This document shows, piece by piece, positions 1 through 6,248 of a DNA stretch of 6,488 nucleotides (position 1 is its first letter; every line of letters begins with the position of its first letter). Source of the DNA: an uncultured Bacilli bacterium (GTDB lineage: Bacteria; Bacillota_I; Bacilli_A; RF39; UBA660); NCBI GenBank assembly GCA_944371685.1, contig CALVXV010000068.1, positions 1-6,488 on the forward strand. The letters are read 5' to 3'. The position numbers and the translations under genes are program-made. The notes below the pieces were generated by a model. The model had not been told where the DNA came from. It was given only the letters and a program-made list of their open reading frames with translations, and did not search any database.

Positions 1-91
1 AACCTTAGGTTTCTGTGAAGTAGAAAGAGCTTACCGTGAGGTAATAACATCCAAAATTTATTTTGGTATTTTGTTCATAAATGTCTATTGA
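1..91 (+). other. Left edge: no assignable gene
   Basis: No complete gene is visible here. One + frame is open from position 2 to a TGA at 89-91 (about 29 codons), but it runs into the -35 box of the next promoter and I recognise nothing in it. Another frame stops at 16-18, so an upstream gene could end there instead. The hairpin at 51-66 favours the end of an upstream transcription unit. No tRNA or rRNA signature is seen. Confidence 0.25.
51..75 (+). terminator. Weak terminator-like hairpin upstream of the operon
   Basis: CCAAAA and TTTTGG pair around a TTTA loop (51-66) and are followed by TATTTTGTT, a T-rich but interrupted tract. The stem is A/T-rich, so termination would be weak. Its place between the left edge and the tetR promoter fits separation of two units. 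Confidence 0.4.
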
Positions 92-116
92 CACAGTGTC
101 AGAATGTGGATATAAT
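88..116 (+). promoter_or_regulatory. Sigma-A type promoter of the operon
   Basis: TTGACA at 88-93 and TATAAT at 111-116 are both exact consensus hexamers with the optimal 17-nt spacer. Transcription should begin near 122-125. An operator palindrome overlaps the -35 box, so a bound repressor would block RNA polymerase. This is probably the main promoter for all genes up to 6033, since no other clear promoter or terminator was found between them. Confidence 0.9.
89..101. promoter_or_regulatory. Operator 1, overlapping the -35 box
   Basis: TGACAC-A-GTGTCA is a perfect 6-bp inverted repeat around one central base. It shares five bases of the -35 hexamer. The same sequence recurs at 131-147, and a TetR-family gene follows directly, so the likely ligand is that regulator (inferred autorepression). 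Confidence 0.8.
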
Positions 117-130
117 GTAAGTGTAATAAG

Positions 131-147
131 ATTGACACAGTGTCAAT
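131..147. promoter_or_regulatory. Operator 2, between transcription start and the tetR start codon
   Basis: ATTGACAC-A-GTGTCAAT is a perfect 17-bp palindrome with 8-bp arms around a central A. It contains the complete operator 1 core. The two centres (95 and 139) lie 44 bp apart, about four helical turns, so two repressor dimers would sit on nearly the same face of the DNA. It lies in the 5' untranslated region just before the ribosome binding site. Confidence 0.8.
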
Positions 148-162
148 ATAGAGGTGATATAG

Positions 163-765
163 ATGGAGCATAGTGATTTAAGAAAAGAAGAAATTATTAA
201 GGCGTGCCGAGAGTTATATGATAAGTATCAATTTAAGGATATTACGATGAAACTTATTAGTGAGAAAACATCTTTTTCAAGGCCGTCAATTTATAATTAT
301 TTTGAAACTAAAGAGGAGATATTTTTAGCTTTGTTTGCCCAAGAATATGATAAGTGGGCTGATGAGGTTATGGATATTTATAATAATAATGAGAAACTTT
401 CTAAAGATGAGTTTGCTGATAGGCTAGCGAAAACTATTCAAGATAAGGAAAGGTTACTAAAGTTACTTTCGATGAATATGTATGACTTAGAAGAAAATAG
501 CCGTTTAGAAAGATTAATTCAGTTTAAAGGTTCATATAAGAAAGCGGTTCATGCGGTTAAAAAATGCGCGGAGAAGTTTTTTGATATGAGTGAGAAAGAA
601 GTTACGGAGTTTTTATATTTGTTTTTTCCTTTTATGTTTGGAATTTATCCATATACAGTTGTAACCCAAAAACAGAAAGAAGCTATGGATAAGGCTTTGG
701 TTAATTATCAGTATTATTCAATATATGATATGGCTTATATGGGAATTAGAAAGTTACTAGGTTAA
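163..765 (+). CDS. TetR/AcrR-family transcriptional regulator
   Basis: This is a 200-residue protein, the usual length for TetR regulators. The N-terminus carries the TetR DNA-binding domain: a first helix (about 5-22), then a helix-turn-helix at about 28-47 ending in the typical SRPSIYNYF pattern, followed by KEEIF. Residues 55-200 form a helical ligand-binding and dimerisation domain without recognisable identity, so the inducer cannot be read. The ATG at 163 is preceded by GAGGTGAT at a good distance. It is the first gene of the operon, and two copies of one palindrome flank its transcription start, so it most likely represses its own operon and releases it on binding a small molecule. The family call is firm. 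The operator pairing and autorepression are inferred. Confidence 0.93.
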   Translation: MEHSDLRKEEIIKACRELYDKYQFKDITMKLISEKTSFSRPSIYNYFETKEEIFLALFAQEYDKWADEVMDIYNNNEKLSKDEFADRLAKTIQDKERLLKLLSMNMYDLEENSRLERLIQFKGSYKKAVHAVKKCAEKFFDMSEKEVTEFLYLFFPFMFGIYPYTVVTQKQKEAMDKALVNYQYYSIYDMAYMGIRKLLG

Positions 766-769
766 GGTT

Positions 770-1249
770 ATGAAGAATATTATTTTAGGAATATGTGTTA
801 TAGCTTTGATTATTTTGGGAATTTTTGTTTATTTAAGGTTTATAAATAATGATACTTTTAAAGAAGATGATTTAAATAGTGATTTAGAAAAGGGAGATTT
901 AATGGTTATTAAAGTTAGTAATAATGGTAATAATATTATTTATGAGTTAAATGATAGTAAGGCGTCTACTGACTTATATAATCAGTTACCACTTACTTTA
1001 GAGGTGGAAGATTTCAGCATTAATGAGAAAGTATTTTATCCAAAGAGCAAACTTGATATTAGTGATGGTGTGCTGGCGAATGGTGGCAGTGGAGTACTTG
1101 CATATTATGAGCCATGGGGCGATGTAGTGATGTTTTATGATGATTTTAATTCTAATGATAGTTTGTATGAGCTTGGGAAGGTTACCTACGGCGAAGATAA
1201 TATAAAGAATTTATCAGGTAAGATAGTGATAGAAAGGTTAGAAAATTAG
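770..1249 (+). CDS. Membrane-anchored cyclophilin-like domain protein
   Basis: The 159-residue product starts with MKN and a hydrophobic segment (about 4-24), which reads as an N-terminal anchor with the rest outside the cell. Cys9 is too near the N-terminus for a convincing lipobox. Residues about 45-157 match the cyclophilin-like beta-barrel family often called Cyclophil_like2. Landmarks are LPLTLEVEDF (73-82), YYEPWGDVVMFY (112-123) and LYELG (132-136). Members share the cyclophilin fold but have no established prolyl isomerase activity, and their substrate is unknown. The gene starts 4 nt after tetR with only a weak ribosome site, so translational coupling is likely. I am confident of the domain. 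Surface location is inferred from the anchor. Confidence 0.82.
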   Translation: MKNIILGICVIALIILGIFVYLRFINNDTFKEDDLNSDLEKGDLMVIKVSNNGNNIIYELNDSKASTDLYNQLPLTLEVEDFSINEKVFYPKSKLDISDGVLANGGSGVLAYYEPWGDVVMFYDDFNSNDSLYELGKVTYGEDNIKNLSGKIVIERLEN

Positions 1250-1260
1250 GAGGGATAATA

Positions 1261-2031
1261 ATGATTACAAAGAAAGCTTTAGAAAATCACGATGCTATTT
1301 TTGATGGAGTGAAGTATGCACCAGCGGGTGAGACGAGACCGATGAGTGAGACTAATCCAGAATATGTGGAGACATTTTTGAATTTTGCTTTTGATGAAGT
1401 TTATGAACATGGAAATTACGATAAGAAACTTAGGTGGATGGTTATACTTGCTAGTATGATTGCCCAAAATACGCGAGACCGTTATAAGGTGTTTTTGGCG
1501 GCTGGACTTAATATAGGGATTATACCAGAGGAGATTATGGAGATAGTTTATCAAGCGGTTCCTTACTGCGGAATAGCTAGGGTGTTTGATATTATTTACG
1601 ATACGAATGAGGTTTTAGAGGCTAATGGAGTGAAACTTCCAGTTAAAGGAGGAATAAATGTTAGTCATGATGAGCGATTTATGAAAGGACTTGCTTTACA
1701 AAAATCAATATTTGGCGATGAAAACATTCAAAATATGCGAGATAGTGCGCCAGATGATGAGAAGCATATTCAAGATTATTTGAGTGCGAACTGTTTTGGA
1801 GATTATTATACGAGAAGTTATTTAGATATAAAGACAAGAGAGGTTTTGACTTTTGCGATGCTTATTTCTTTAGGGGGATGTGAAGCTCAAGTTAAAGGAC
1901 ATATTGCAGGTAATTTGAATGTGGGAAATGATAGAGAGTTTTTAATTGAAACGGTTACACAGTTACTCCCATATATAGGTTATCCTAGAAGTCTTAATGC
2001 ACTTAAATGTATTGATGAGGTGTGCAAGTAG
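1261..2031 (+). CDS. Carboxymuconolactone decarboxylase (CMD) family protein, two-domain
   Basis: The 256-residue protein has two helical CMD/AhpD-like repeats, at about 35-118 and 165-250. The second carries the conserved GGCEAQVKGHIAGN segment with Cys207 and His214. The CxxC thiol pair of AhpD peroxidase partners is absent, so AhpD-type disulfide chemistry is not supported. A single-Cys or lyase/isomerase-type activity is possible, and the substrate is unknown. Further cysteines are at 103 and 178. A strong AGGAGG site (1248-1253) overlaps the upstream stop codon and fixes the ATG at 1261. In other bacteria CMD genes often sit beside cupin and flavodoxin genes, as here. It is presumably cytoplasmic, since it shows no signal peptide. 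Confidence 0.88.
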   Translation: MITKKALENHDAIFDGVKYAPAGETRPMSETNPEYVETFLNFAFDEVYEHGNYDKKLRWMVILASMIAQNTRDRYKVFLAAGLNIGIIPEEIMEIVYQAVPYCGIARVFDIIYDTNEVLEANGVKLPVKGGINVSHDERFMKGLALQKSIFGDENIQNMRDSAPDDEKHIQDYLSANCFGDYYTRSYLDIKTREVLTFAMLISLGGCEAQVKGHIAGNLNVGNDREFLIETVTQLLPYIGYPRSLNALKCIDEVCK

Positions 2032-2564
2032 TGAAGATTGTAGTTTTAACGGGAAGTCCGCATAAAAATGGCACTTCTAATACTTTGGCTAGTGAATTTA
2101 TTAGAGGAGCTTTAGAGGCTGGACATGAGGTTTTAAGGTTTGATACGGCTTTTTTGAAAATTCATTCATGCATAGGGTGTGATCACTGTGGAATGAATGG
2201 GCCATGCGTATTTGATGATGATATGCCTAAAATTTTAGATGCAATACTTGATAGTGATATGTTAGTATTTGTCACCCCAATTTATTATTTTGGGTTTTCA
2301 GCGCAGATTAAAGGGGCGATTGATAGATTTTATTCACGAAATGGTCAGATTCAAAGAAAACATTTGAAGTCGGCGTTTATTGCGACGGCGTGGAACAATG
2401 ATAATCAGGTTATGCAAGGAATAGAAAAACATATAGAGATTTTAATAGATTATTTGAATTTAGATAATGCTGGAATGATTTTGGCAAAAGGTTATGGTTA
2501 TGTTGGCGCAAGCACGGAGAAACATTATATGGATGAGGCTTATAGACTTGGAAAAAGTGTTTAG
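2031..2564 (+). CDS. Flavodoxin-fold NAD(P)H-dependent oxidoreductase / iron-sulfur flavoprotein-like
   Basis: I chose the GTG at 2031 (177 residues, beginning MKIVVLTGSP). It overlaps the last base of the CMD stop codon and has GAGGTG 8 nt upstream, whereas the GTG at 2022 has no site at a workable distance. The phosphate-binding loop for FMN is GSPHKNGTSNT (8-18). A cysteine cluster, Cys47-x2-Cys50-x2-Cys53-x5-Cys59, resembles the compact cluster that binds 4Fe-4S in iron-sulfur flavoproteins of the NADPH-dependent FMN reductase superfamily. TPIYYFGFSAQIKGAIDR is the conserved flavin-contacting segment. The protein probably moves electrons between a reduced carrier and a small substrate in the cytoplasm. 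Whether the cysteines really hold a cluster is inferred from spacing. Confidence 0.87.
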   Translation: MKIVVLTGSPHKNGTSNTLASEFIRGALEAGHEVLRFDTAFLKIHSCIGCDHCGMNGPCVFDDDMPKILDAILDSDMLVFVTPIYYFGFSAQIKGAIDRFYSRNGQIQRKHLKSAFIATAWNNDNQVMQGIEKHIEILIDYLNLDNAGMILAKGYGYVGASTEKHYMDEAYRLGKSV

Positions 2565-2590
2565 AAAATATATTTGAAAGGGATGATATT

Positions 2591-3019
2591 ATGAATAAAG
2601 AAGAATTTGATAAGGTAAATGTATTTGGAAAGGGAAACCCTAATGATGCTTATGCTAAATATTTTATTGGAAATAGTTTTTTAAATCCGTTAACTGATAA
2701 GGATAGTCCGATTTTTATGGCTAATGTAACTTTTGAGCCAGGGTGCAGAAATAACTGGCATATACATCATGCCGATAAAGGTGGTGGACAGATTTTGATA
2801 TGTACAGCGGGATATGGATGGTATCAAGAAGAAGGAAAAGATGCGGTTAGTTTGGAACCTGGTAAGGTTATTGTAATTCCAGCAAACGTTAAGCACTGGC
2901 ACGGAGCGAAAAAAGATAGCTGGTTTTCACATATTTCTGTGGAGGTTCCAGGTGAGAATACGGCTAATGAATGGTTAGAGGCTGTTGATGATGATTATTA
3001 TAATAGGTTAGGAGAGTAA
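2591..3019 (+). CDS. Cupin-domain protein
   Basis: A single-domain cupin of 142 residues. Cupin motif 1 is seen as PGCRNNWHIHH followed by GGGQIL, giving His57, His59 and Gln67 at the usual metal-ligand positions. The common glutamate is replaced by glutamine. Motif 2, PGKVIVIPANVKHWHGA, supplies His102. This set can bind one divalent metal, but the reaction cannot be read from the sequence. The family includes small cupins encoded next to, or fused with, CMD proteins, which fits the gene two places upstream. AAAGGGATG lies just before the ATG at 2591. The 26-nt gap before it is the largest in the operon but contains no evident promoter or terminator. Confidence 0.88.
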   Translation: MNKEEFDKVNVFGKGNPNDAYAKYFIGNSFLNPLTDKDSPIFMANVTFEPGCRNNWHIHHADKGGGQILICTAGYGWYQEEGKDAVSLEPGKVIVIPANVKHWHGAKKDSWFSHISVEVPGENTANEWLEAVDDDYYNRLGE

Positions 3020-3021
3020 TT

Positions 3022-3489
3022 ATGAGTAAGAAATTGATATGTTATTTTTCAGCTAGTGGTGTTACAAGAAAGGTTAGTGAAAAACTTGCAAGTTTAGTTG
3101 GTGGAGATTTATTTGAAATAAAACCAGTTAAAGCTTATTCTTCTGAAGATTTAGATTGGGAAGATAAAAATAGTAGGTCTTCATTAGAGATGACTGATAG
3201 TAAGAGCCGTCCAGAGATAGAGAAAATCATAGATATAGAAGATTATGATACTATTTTAATTGGTTATCCTATTTGGTGGGGACTTGCACCTAGAGTTATC
3301 AATACTTTTATCGAGAAGGTTACTTTAGATAATAAAAAGGTATATTTGTTTGCGACTTCAGGAGGAAGTGGGATTGAATATAGTGTAGATGCACTAAAAA
3401 AAGAATATCCAAATATTAATTTTATAAGTGGTAAAAGATTATCTAGCAATATAACAAGTGATGAGATTTCAGCTTGGCTTGGGGAGTAA
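3022..3489 (+). CDS. Flavodoxin
   Basis: A 155-residue protein of normal flavodoxin length. The FMN phosphate loop is SASGVTRKV (10-18). The segment ILIGYPIWWG (78-87) provides an aromatic flavin-stacking site. ATSGGSGIEY (111-120) is the third flavin-contact loop. These features fit the Flavodoxin_4 type rather than classical long-chain flavodoxin. It should be a soluble FMN electron carrier or a small flavin reductase, with no signal peptide. The ATG lies 2 nt after the cupin stop codon, with GGAGAG at 3011-3016. The fused flavodoxin domain at 4896-5375 has the same YPxWW signature and is a diverged relative in the same operon. Confidence 0.9.
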   Translation: MSKKLICYFSASGVTRKVSEKLASLVGGDLFEIKPVKAYSSEDLDWEDKNSRSSLEMTDSKSRPEIEKIIDIEDYDTILIGYPIWWGLAPRVINTFIEKVTLDNKKVYLFATSGGSGIEYSVDALKKEYPNINFISGKRLSSNITSDEISAWLGE

Positions 3490-3493
3490 TAAG

Positions 3494-4045
3494 ATGGCGA
3501 ATATTGATGTGTTTGCCCATGTTTTACTGCCGAAGTTTTATGAAAAAATGTTACAAATAGATTCAAATATACCGAAAGATATTCCTTTTATTAATAATGA
3601 GGTTTTAACAGATATGAATAAAAGGAGAGAGTTATTTCCTAGCGGGGTTAAACAAATTATTTCTTATGTGAATGTTAATCCTGAAGATTATGTAGATGGC
3701 GTTAGAGCTTATGAGCTATGTAAGGAAGTTAACGAGGAATTAATTCAAACGATAAGGGATAATGCAGATATTTTCTATGGCGGGGTAGCGATGATACCGA
3801 TGAATAATATTGATGGGGCTATTGATATTATGGAAAATCAGGTTTTAAAAAATAAGAAATTATTTGGCATTCAAATATTTACTAGGGCTTTAGGAAAGAG
3901 TATTGCGGCTGATGAGTATTTGAAAATATTTGAGTATGCTTCAAAATATAATTTGGTTATTTGGATGCATCCCGTGTTTGATAATAGAAAACCAGATAAT
4001 AATATAGTGTTTAGCTGGGAGTATGAGCTTTCACAGGCGAGGTAG
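3494..4045 (+). pseudogene. Amidohydrolase (metal-dependent hydrolase) family, C-terminally truncated
   Basis: The ATG at 3494 has GGGGAG at 3481-3486 and sits 4 nt after the flavodoxin stop codon, so the start is sound. The 183 residues match the N-terminal part of the amidohydrolase-2 (ACMSD-like) TIM barrel. The opening strand DVFAH puts His9 in the first metal-ligand region. YGGVAMIPMNN and WMHPVF (His159) follow. Homology continues up to FSWEYELSQA, then stops abruptly at one Arg and a TAG. Family members normally run to roughly 280-300 residues and carry further barrel strands with a later His and the catalytic Asp, all missing here. SUMF1-type sequence in another frame begins at the same place, so this looks like a deletion junction. 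The product is probably inactive. Confidence 0.85.
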
Positions 4046-4266
4046 TTACTATTAAGACTGCTCATGATGATGGTTTAGTTTTGATTAGCGGTGGAAAATT
4101 TAATATGGGTAGTCCAGATGATGAAGTTCAAAGAGGCGAAGATGAAGTTTTACACGAGGTTACAGTAGATGATTTTTATATAAGTGCTTATGAAGTAACT
4201 CAAAAAGAGTATGAAGATGTTATGGGTGAAAATCCTAGTAATTTTGATGGTGATATTTACCTGTAG
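4036..4266 (+). pseudogene. SUMF1/FGE-like domain, N-terminal fragment (start lost, frame broken)
   Basis: In the frame of positions 4036-4266 the sequence reads GEVVTIKTAHDDGLVLISGG, then FNMGSPDDE, FYISAYEVTQKEY and MGENPSNFDGD. This is the classic beginning of a SUMF1/formylglycine-generating-enzyme-like domain, including the spacer that usually precedes it. The same frame has a stop at 4024-4026, no start codon with a ribosome site, and no signal peptide or N-terminus, so the 5' end was lost at the junction with the amidohydrolase. After GD the frame reads IYL and stops at 4264-4266. Recognisable homology (LPVENVSWYDA) continues in the next frame from 4257. The TTG at 4081 is only a formal start and has no supporting site. 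Confidence 0.8.
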
Positions 4267-5375
4267 AAAACGTTTCGTGGTATGATGCGATAGAATATTG
4301 TAATAAATTAAGTGAAAAAGAAGGTTTAACACCGGTTTATAAGATAGATGGTGATGAAGTAGCTTGGGATAGAGGTGCGAATGGTTATAGATTGCCGACT
4401 GAAGCAGAATGGGAATATGCAGCAAGAGGCGGAACTAATACACCTTTTAATACTGAAACTTCTATTAGTGATGAAGAAGCTAATTATTATGGTCATTATC
4501 CTTATGGTATTGAGGAAAATTATTTTTCACAAAGTAAGTTAGAGACACAGCCTGGTGAATATAGAGAAACTACTTTGGATGTTGGTAGTTTTAATCCTAA
4601 TAAGTTTGGATTATATGATATGCATGGTAATGTTCGCGAGTGGGTTTATGATTATTATGGAGAATATGATACTGAAAATACAGATAATCCAACAGGACCT
4701 TTGACAGGATCACTTAAGGTTAATCGGGGTGGTGGCTGGAATGATTATGCTAAACATTTGAGAAGTGCTTATAGAGCTTCTTTTCCACCTGAGCAAAGTA
4801 GTAGTAATTTAGGTTTTAGAATTGTGAGAAATGTGAGTACAGGAGAGGGAGTTATTTCTTCGGTGGAAAAGCATTTAGCTGAGAATGTGGATAATTCTAA
4901 AATATTAGTTGTATATTTTTCTTGGAGTGGAAATACGGAAAATGCTGCGGAAATTATTGGAGATAAAACAGGCGCTAGAGTAGTAGAACTTGAATTAGAA
5001 GAACCTTATTCTGATGATTATAATGAGGTTTTAGATGAAGCTCAAGAAGATTTAAATAATAACCGAAGACCTGCATTAAGAACGAAGATAGATAATATGG
5101 ATAACTATGATGTTATTTTAATTGGTTATCCGAATTGGTGGGCTACTATACCGATGCCTATCGCAACCTTTTTAGAAAGTTATGATTTTTCTGGTAAGGT
5201 AATTATTCCATTTTGTAGTCATGGTGGCGGTGGCTTTGGTCAAAGCATTACAGATATTTCGAAACTAGCTTCTAATTCACGAATTGGTGAAGGTTTAAGT
5301 ATTCATTATTCTGGAGGAACTAGTTTAGAAAAGGATATTGATGATTGGCTCAAGAGTAATGGAATAGGAGCATAA
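4257..5375 (+). pseudogene. SUMF1-flavodoxin fusion, remainder after the frameshift
   Basis: The frame is open from 4257 (LPVENVSWYDAIEYC) to 5375. The SUMF1 core shows RLPTEAEWEYAARGG (from about 4389), LYDMHGNVREW, NRGGGWND and LGFRIVR (to about 4832). A linker leads to a flavodoxin domain from about 4896 with YFSWSGNTENAAE (FMN phosphate loop), ILIGYPNWW and CSHGGGGFG. The two cysteines that bind copper in true formylglycine-generating enzymes are not present near RGGGW, so sulfatase activation is unlikely. No internal ATG/GTG with a good ribosome site precedes the flavodoxin part, and the TTG at 4392 lies inside a conserved motif and is not a real start. With its N-terminus lost and a frameshift upstream, the protein is probably not made. 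Intact relatives may be exported lipoproteins, but the part that would show this is missing here. Confidence 0.82.
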
Positions 5376-5376
5376 T

Positions 5377-6033
5377 ATGAGAAAATTTAGAATAATTGTC
5401 GATGTTTTGATGTTTGTCTGTTATGTTATTCTTATGGGTTATCACATTGTTGCTCATGAGGTCCATGAAATACTTGGAGTTATTACTTTTGGGTTATTTA
5501 TTGTTCATCATATTTTAAATATTAGATGGTATAAGAGTATATTCAAAGGAAAGTATAATTTATATAGAGTAATTCAAATAATTATTGATATGTTACTTTT
5601 GGTTTCAATGATTGGAATTATAGTTAGTTCGATGATGATTTCTTCTACAGTGTTTTCGTTTTTAGGTTTAAAGACGACACAGTTTGGAAGAAGTTTACAC
5701 ATGATTTCGACATCTTGGGGTTTTGTTTTTATGGGAGTTCATTTGGGTATGCATTTGAATGTAATACTTTATAAAGTGAATAAGAAAATGAAAGATAGTA
5801 CGTTTGAGTATGTGTATTATTTGATTATGGTATTATTTATGCTATATGGTCTTTATTCTTTTATAGATACCGAGATGTGGAAGGATATGTTTTTAGTAAG
5901 TAAGTTTAAGTTTTTTGACTATAATCAAAGTCCTATTTTGTTTTATTTAGGCGAGGTATGTATTATATTTTTATTCGCTTTTGGAATATATATTTTGTTA
6001 AATTTAAGAAAGAAAAAAGGTATGGTTAAATAA
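5377..6033 (+). CDS. DUF4405-type integral membrane protein, possible cytochrome b-like
   Basis: The 218-residue protein has six predicted membrane helices, at about 5-23, 33-50, 66-88, 110-131, 145-163 and 187-208, with a basic C-terminus (RKKKG). Histidines cluster at or in the helices: 23, 27, 30, 44 and 45 in the first half, then 108, 122 and 126 in GRSLHMIS and GVHLGMHL. The DUF4405 family has this layout and resembles small membrane cytochromes b, so haem binding is plausible but not proven. AGGAG at 5366-5370 and a 1-nt gap after the upstream stop codon place it as the last gene of the operon. A role passing electrons across the membrane to or from the flavin proteins is inferred from context. 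The frame appears intact despite the broken genes upstream. Confidence 0.83.
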   Translation: MRKFRIIVDVLMFVCYVILMGYHIVAHEVHEILGVITFGLFIVHHILNIRWYKSIFKGKYNLYRVIQIIIDMLLLVSMIGIIVSSMMISSTVFSFLGLKTTQFGRSLHMISTSWGFVFMGVHLGMHLNVILYKVNKKMKDSTFEYVYYLIMVLFMLYGLYSFIDTEMWKDMFLVSKFKFFDYNQSPILFYLGEVCIIFLFAFGIYILLNLRKKKGMVK

Positions 6034-6067
6034 AAAAATGCACAAATTGTTTTGTGCGTTTTCTTTT
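6034..6067 (+). terminator. Intrinsic terminator of the operon
   Basis: GCACAAA (6040-6046) and TTTGTGC (6051-6057) form a 7-bp stem with a TTGT loop, followed by GTTTTCTTTT. It begins directly after the stop codon of the membrane protein. The A-run on its left (6034-6038) means it may also work weakly in the reverse direction. Confidence 0.85.
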
Positions 6068-6075
6068 AAAACATC

Positions 6076-6104
6076 TTGCAATTTATATAACTATTCGTTA
6101 TACT
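6076..6104 (+). promoter_or_regulatory. Promoter of the toxin mRNA
   Basis: TTGCAA at 6076-6081 and TATACT at 6099-6104 are separated by 17 nt. Each hexamer has about five or four matches to consensus. It starts right after the operon terminator, giving an independent transcript from about 6111. No operator palindrome is seen, so expression is probably constitutive, as is usual for type I toxin genes. Confidence 0.75.
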
Positions 6105-6110
6105 TATATC

Positions 6111-6139
6111 AAGGAATGTTCAATAAGTTGGGTGCGGCC
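6111..6139 (+). repeat. Left arm of long-range inverted repeat (toxin 5' UTR)
   Basis: Two blocks, AAGGAATGTTCAAT (6111-6124) and GTTGGGTGCGGCC (6127-6139), are complementary to 6319-6332 and 6298-6310. In RNA all 27 positions can pair, three of them as G-U wobbles. The arm begins at the predicted transcription start, so it forms the extreme 5' end of the mRNA. Confidence 0.8.
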
Positions 6140-6162
6140 TTCAATCTTTTTAAGAATGGAGG
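6138..6162 (+). promoter_or_regulatory. Hairpin that hides the toxin ribosome binding site
   Basis: CCUUCA (6138-6143) can pair with UGGAGG (6157-6162), including one G-U. Inside that, UCUU (6145-6148) can pair with AAGA (6152-6155) around a UUU loop, with one A-A mismatch between the two stems. The GGAGG Shine-Dalgarno core is fully inside the stem, so translation should be low until the structure opens. Structure inferred by hand pairing. Confidence 0.65.
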
Positions 6163-6170
6163 TGATGCTT

Positions 6171-6248
6171 ATGACAAAAAGAGAAAACTCTTTCTTTGTT
6201 ATAATTATCCTCCTATTTATTTTAGTATTTTTAATACTATTTAAATAG
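6171..6248 (+). CDS. Small hydrophobic peptide, candidate type I toxin
   Basis: The 25-residue peptide begins MTKREN (charged), continues with a single run of Ile, Leu, Phe and Val from about residue 7 to 24, and ends in Lys. This is one membrane helix and little else, as in type I toxins that depolarise or damage the membrane. The ATG at 6171 has GGAGG (6158-6162) 8 nt upstream, an ideal site. In-frame ATGs at 6156 and 6165 overlap or crowd that site and are rejected. It has its own promoter, a structured leader and an antisense RNA that ends directly after its stop codon. I do not recognise the specific family: it lacks the charged C-terminal tail of Fst. A small regulatory membrane peptide is the alternative. 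Confidence 0.72.
   Translation: MTKRENSFFVIIILLFILVFLILFK

Noticed and set aside
1279..1554. 91-codon open frame on the - strand inside the CMD gene
   Set aside because: It is antisense to a well-supported gene, has no ribosome site or recognisable motif, and is explained by the composition of the + strand gene. Similar - strand frames at 2690-2902, 3264-3566, 3871-4065 and 4150-4425 were rejected for the same reason.
2022..2030. GTG at 2022 as the start of the flavoprotein gene
   Set aside because: It lies inside the only good ribosome site (GAGGTG, 2017-2022). The GTG at 2031 has correct spacing and gives the expected N-terminus with the first beta strand.
3458..3493. ATG at 3458 as the start of the amidohydrolase
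   Set aside because: It would overlap the end of the flavodoxin gene by 32 nt, without a ribosome site, and adds 12 residues unlike the family. The ATG at 3494 is preceded by GGGGAG.
4250..4270. Programmed ribosomal frameshift in the SUMF1 gene
   Set aside because: No slippery heptamer or stimulatory Shine-Dalgarno-like element is seen, and the gene has also lost its start, so decay is the simpler reading.
6038..6115. Long + strand frames that begin in the operon terminator (6038 and 6054)
   Set aside because: They start upstream of the predicted toxin transcript and run through a terminator hairpin. Only the shorter toxin frame has a ribosome site.
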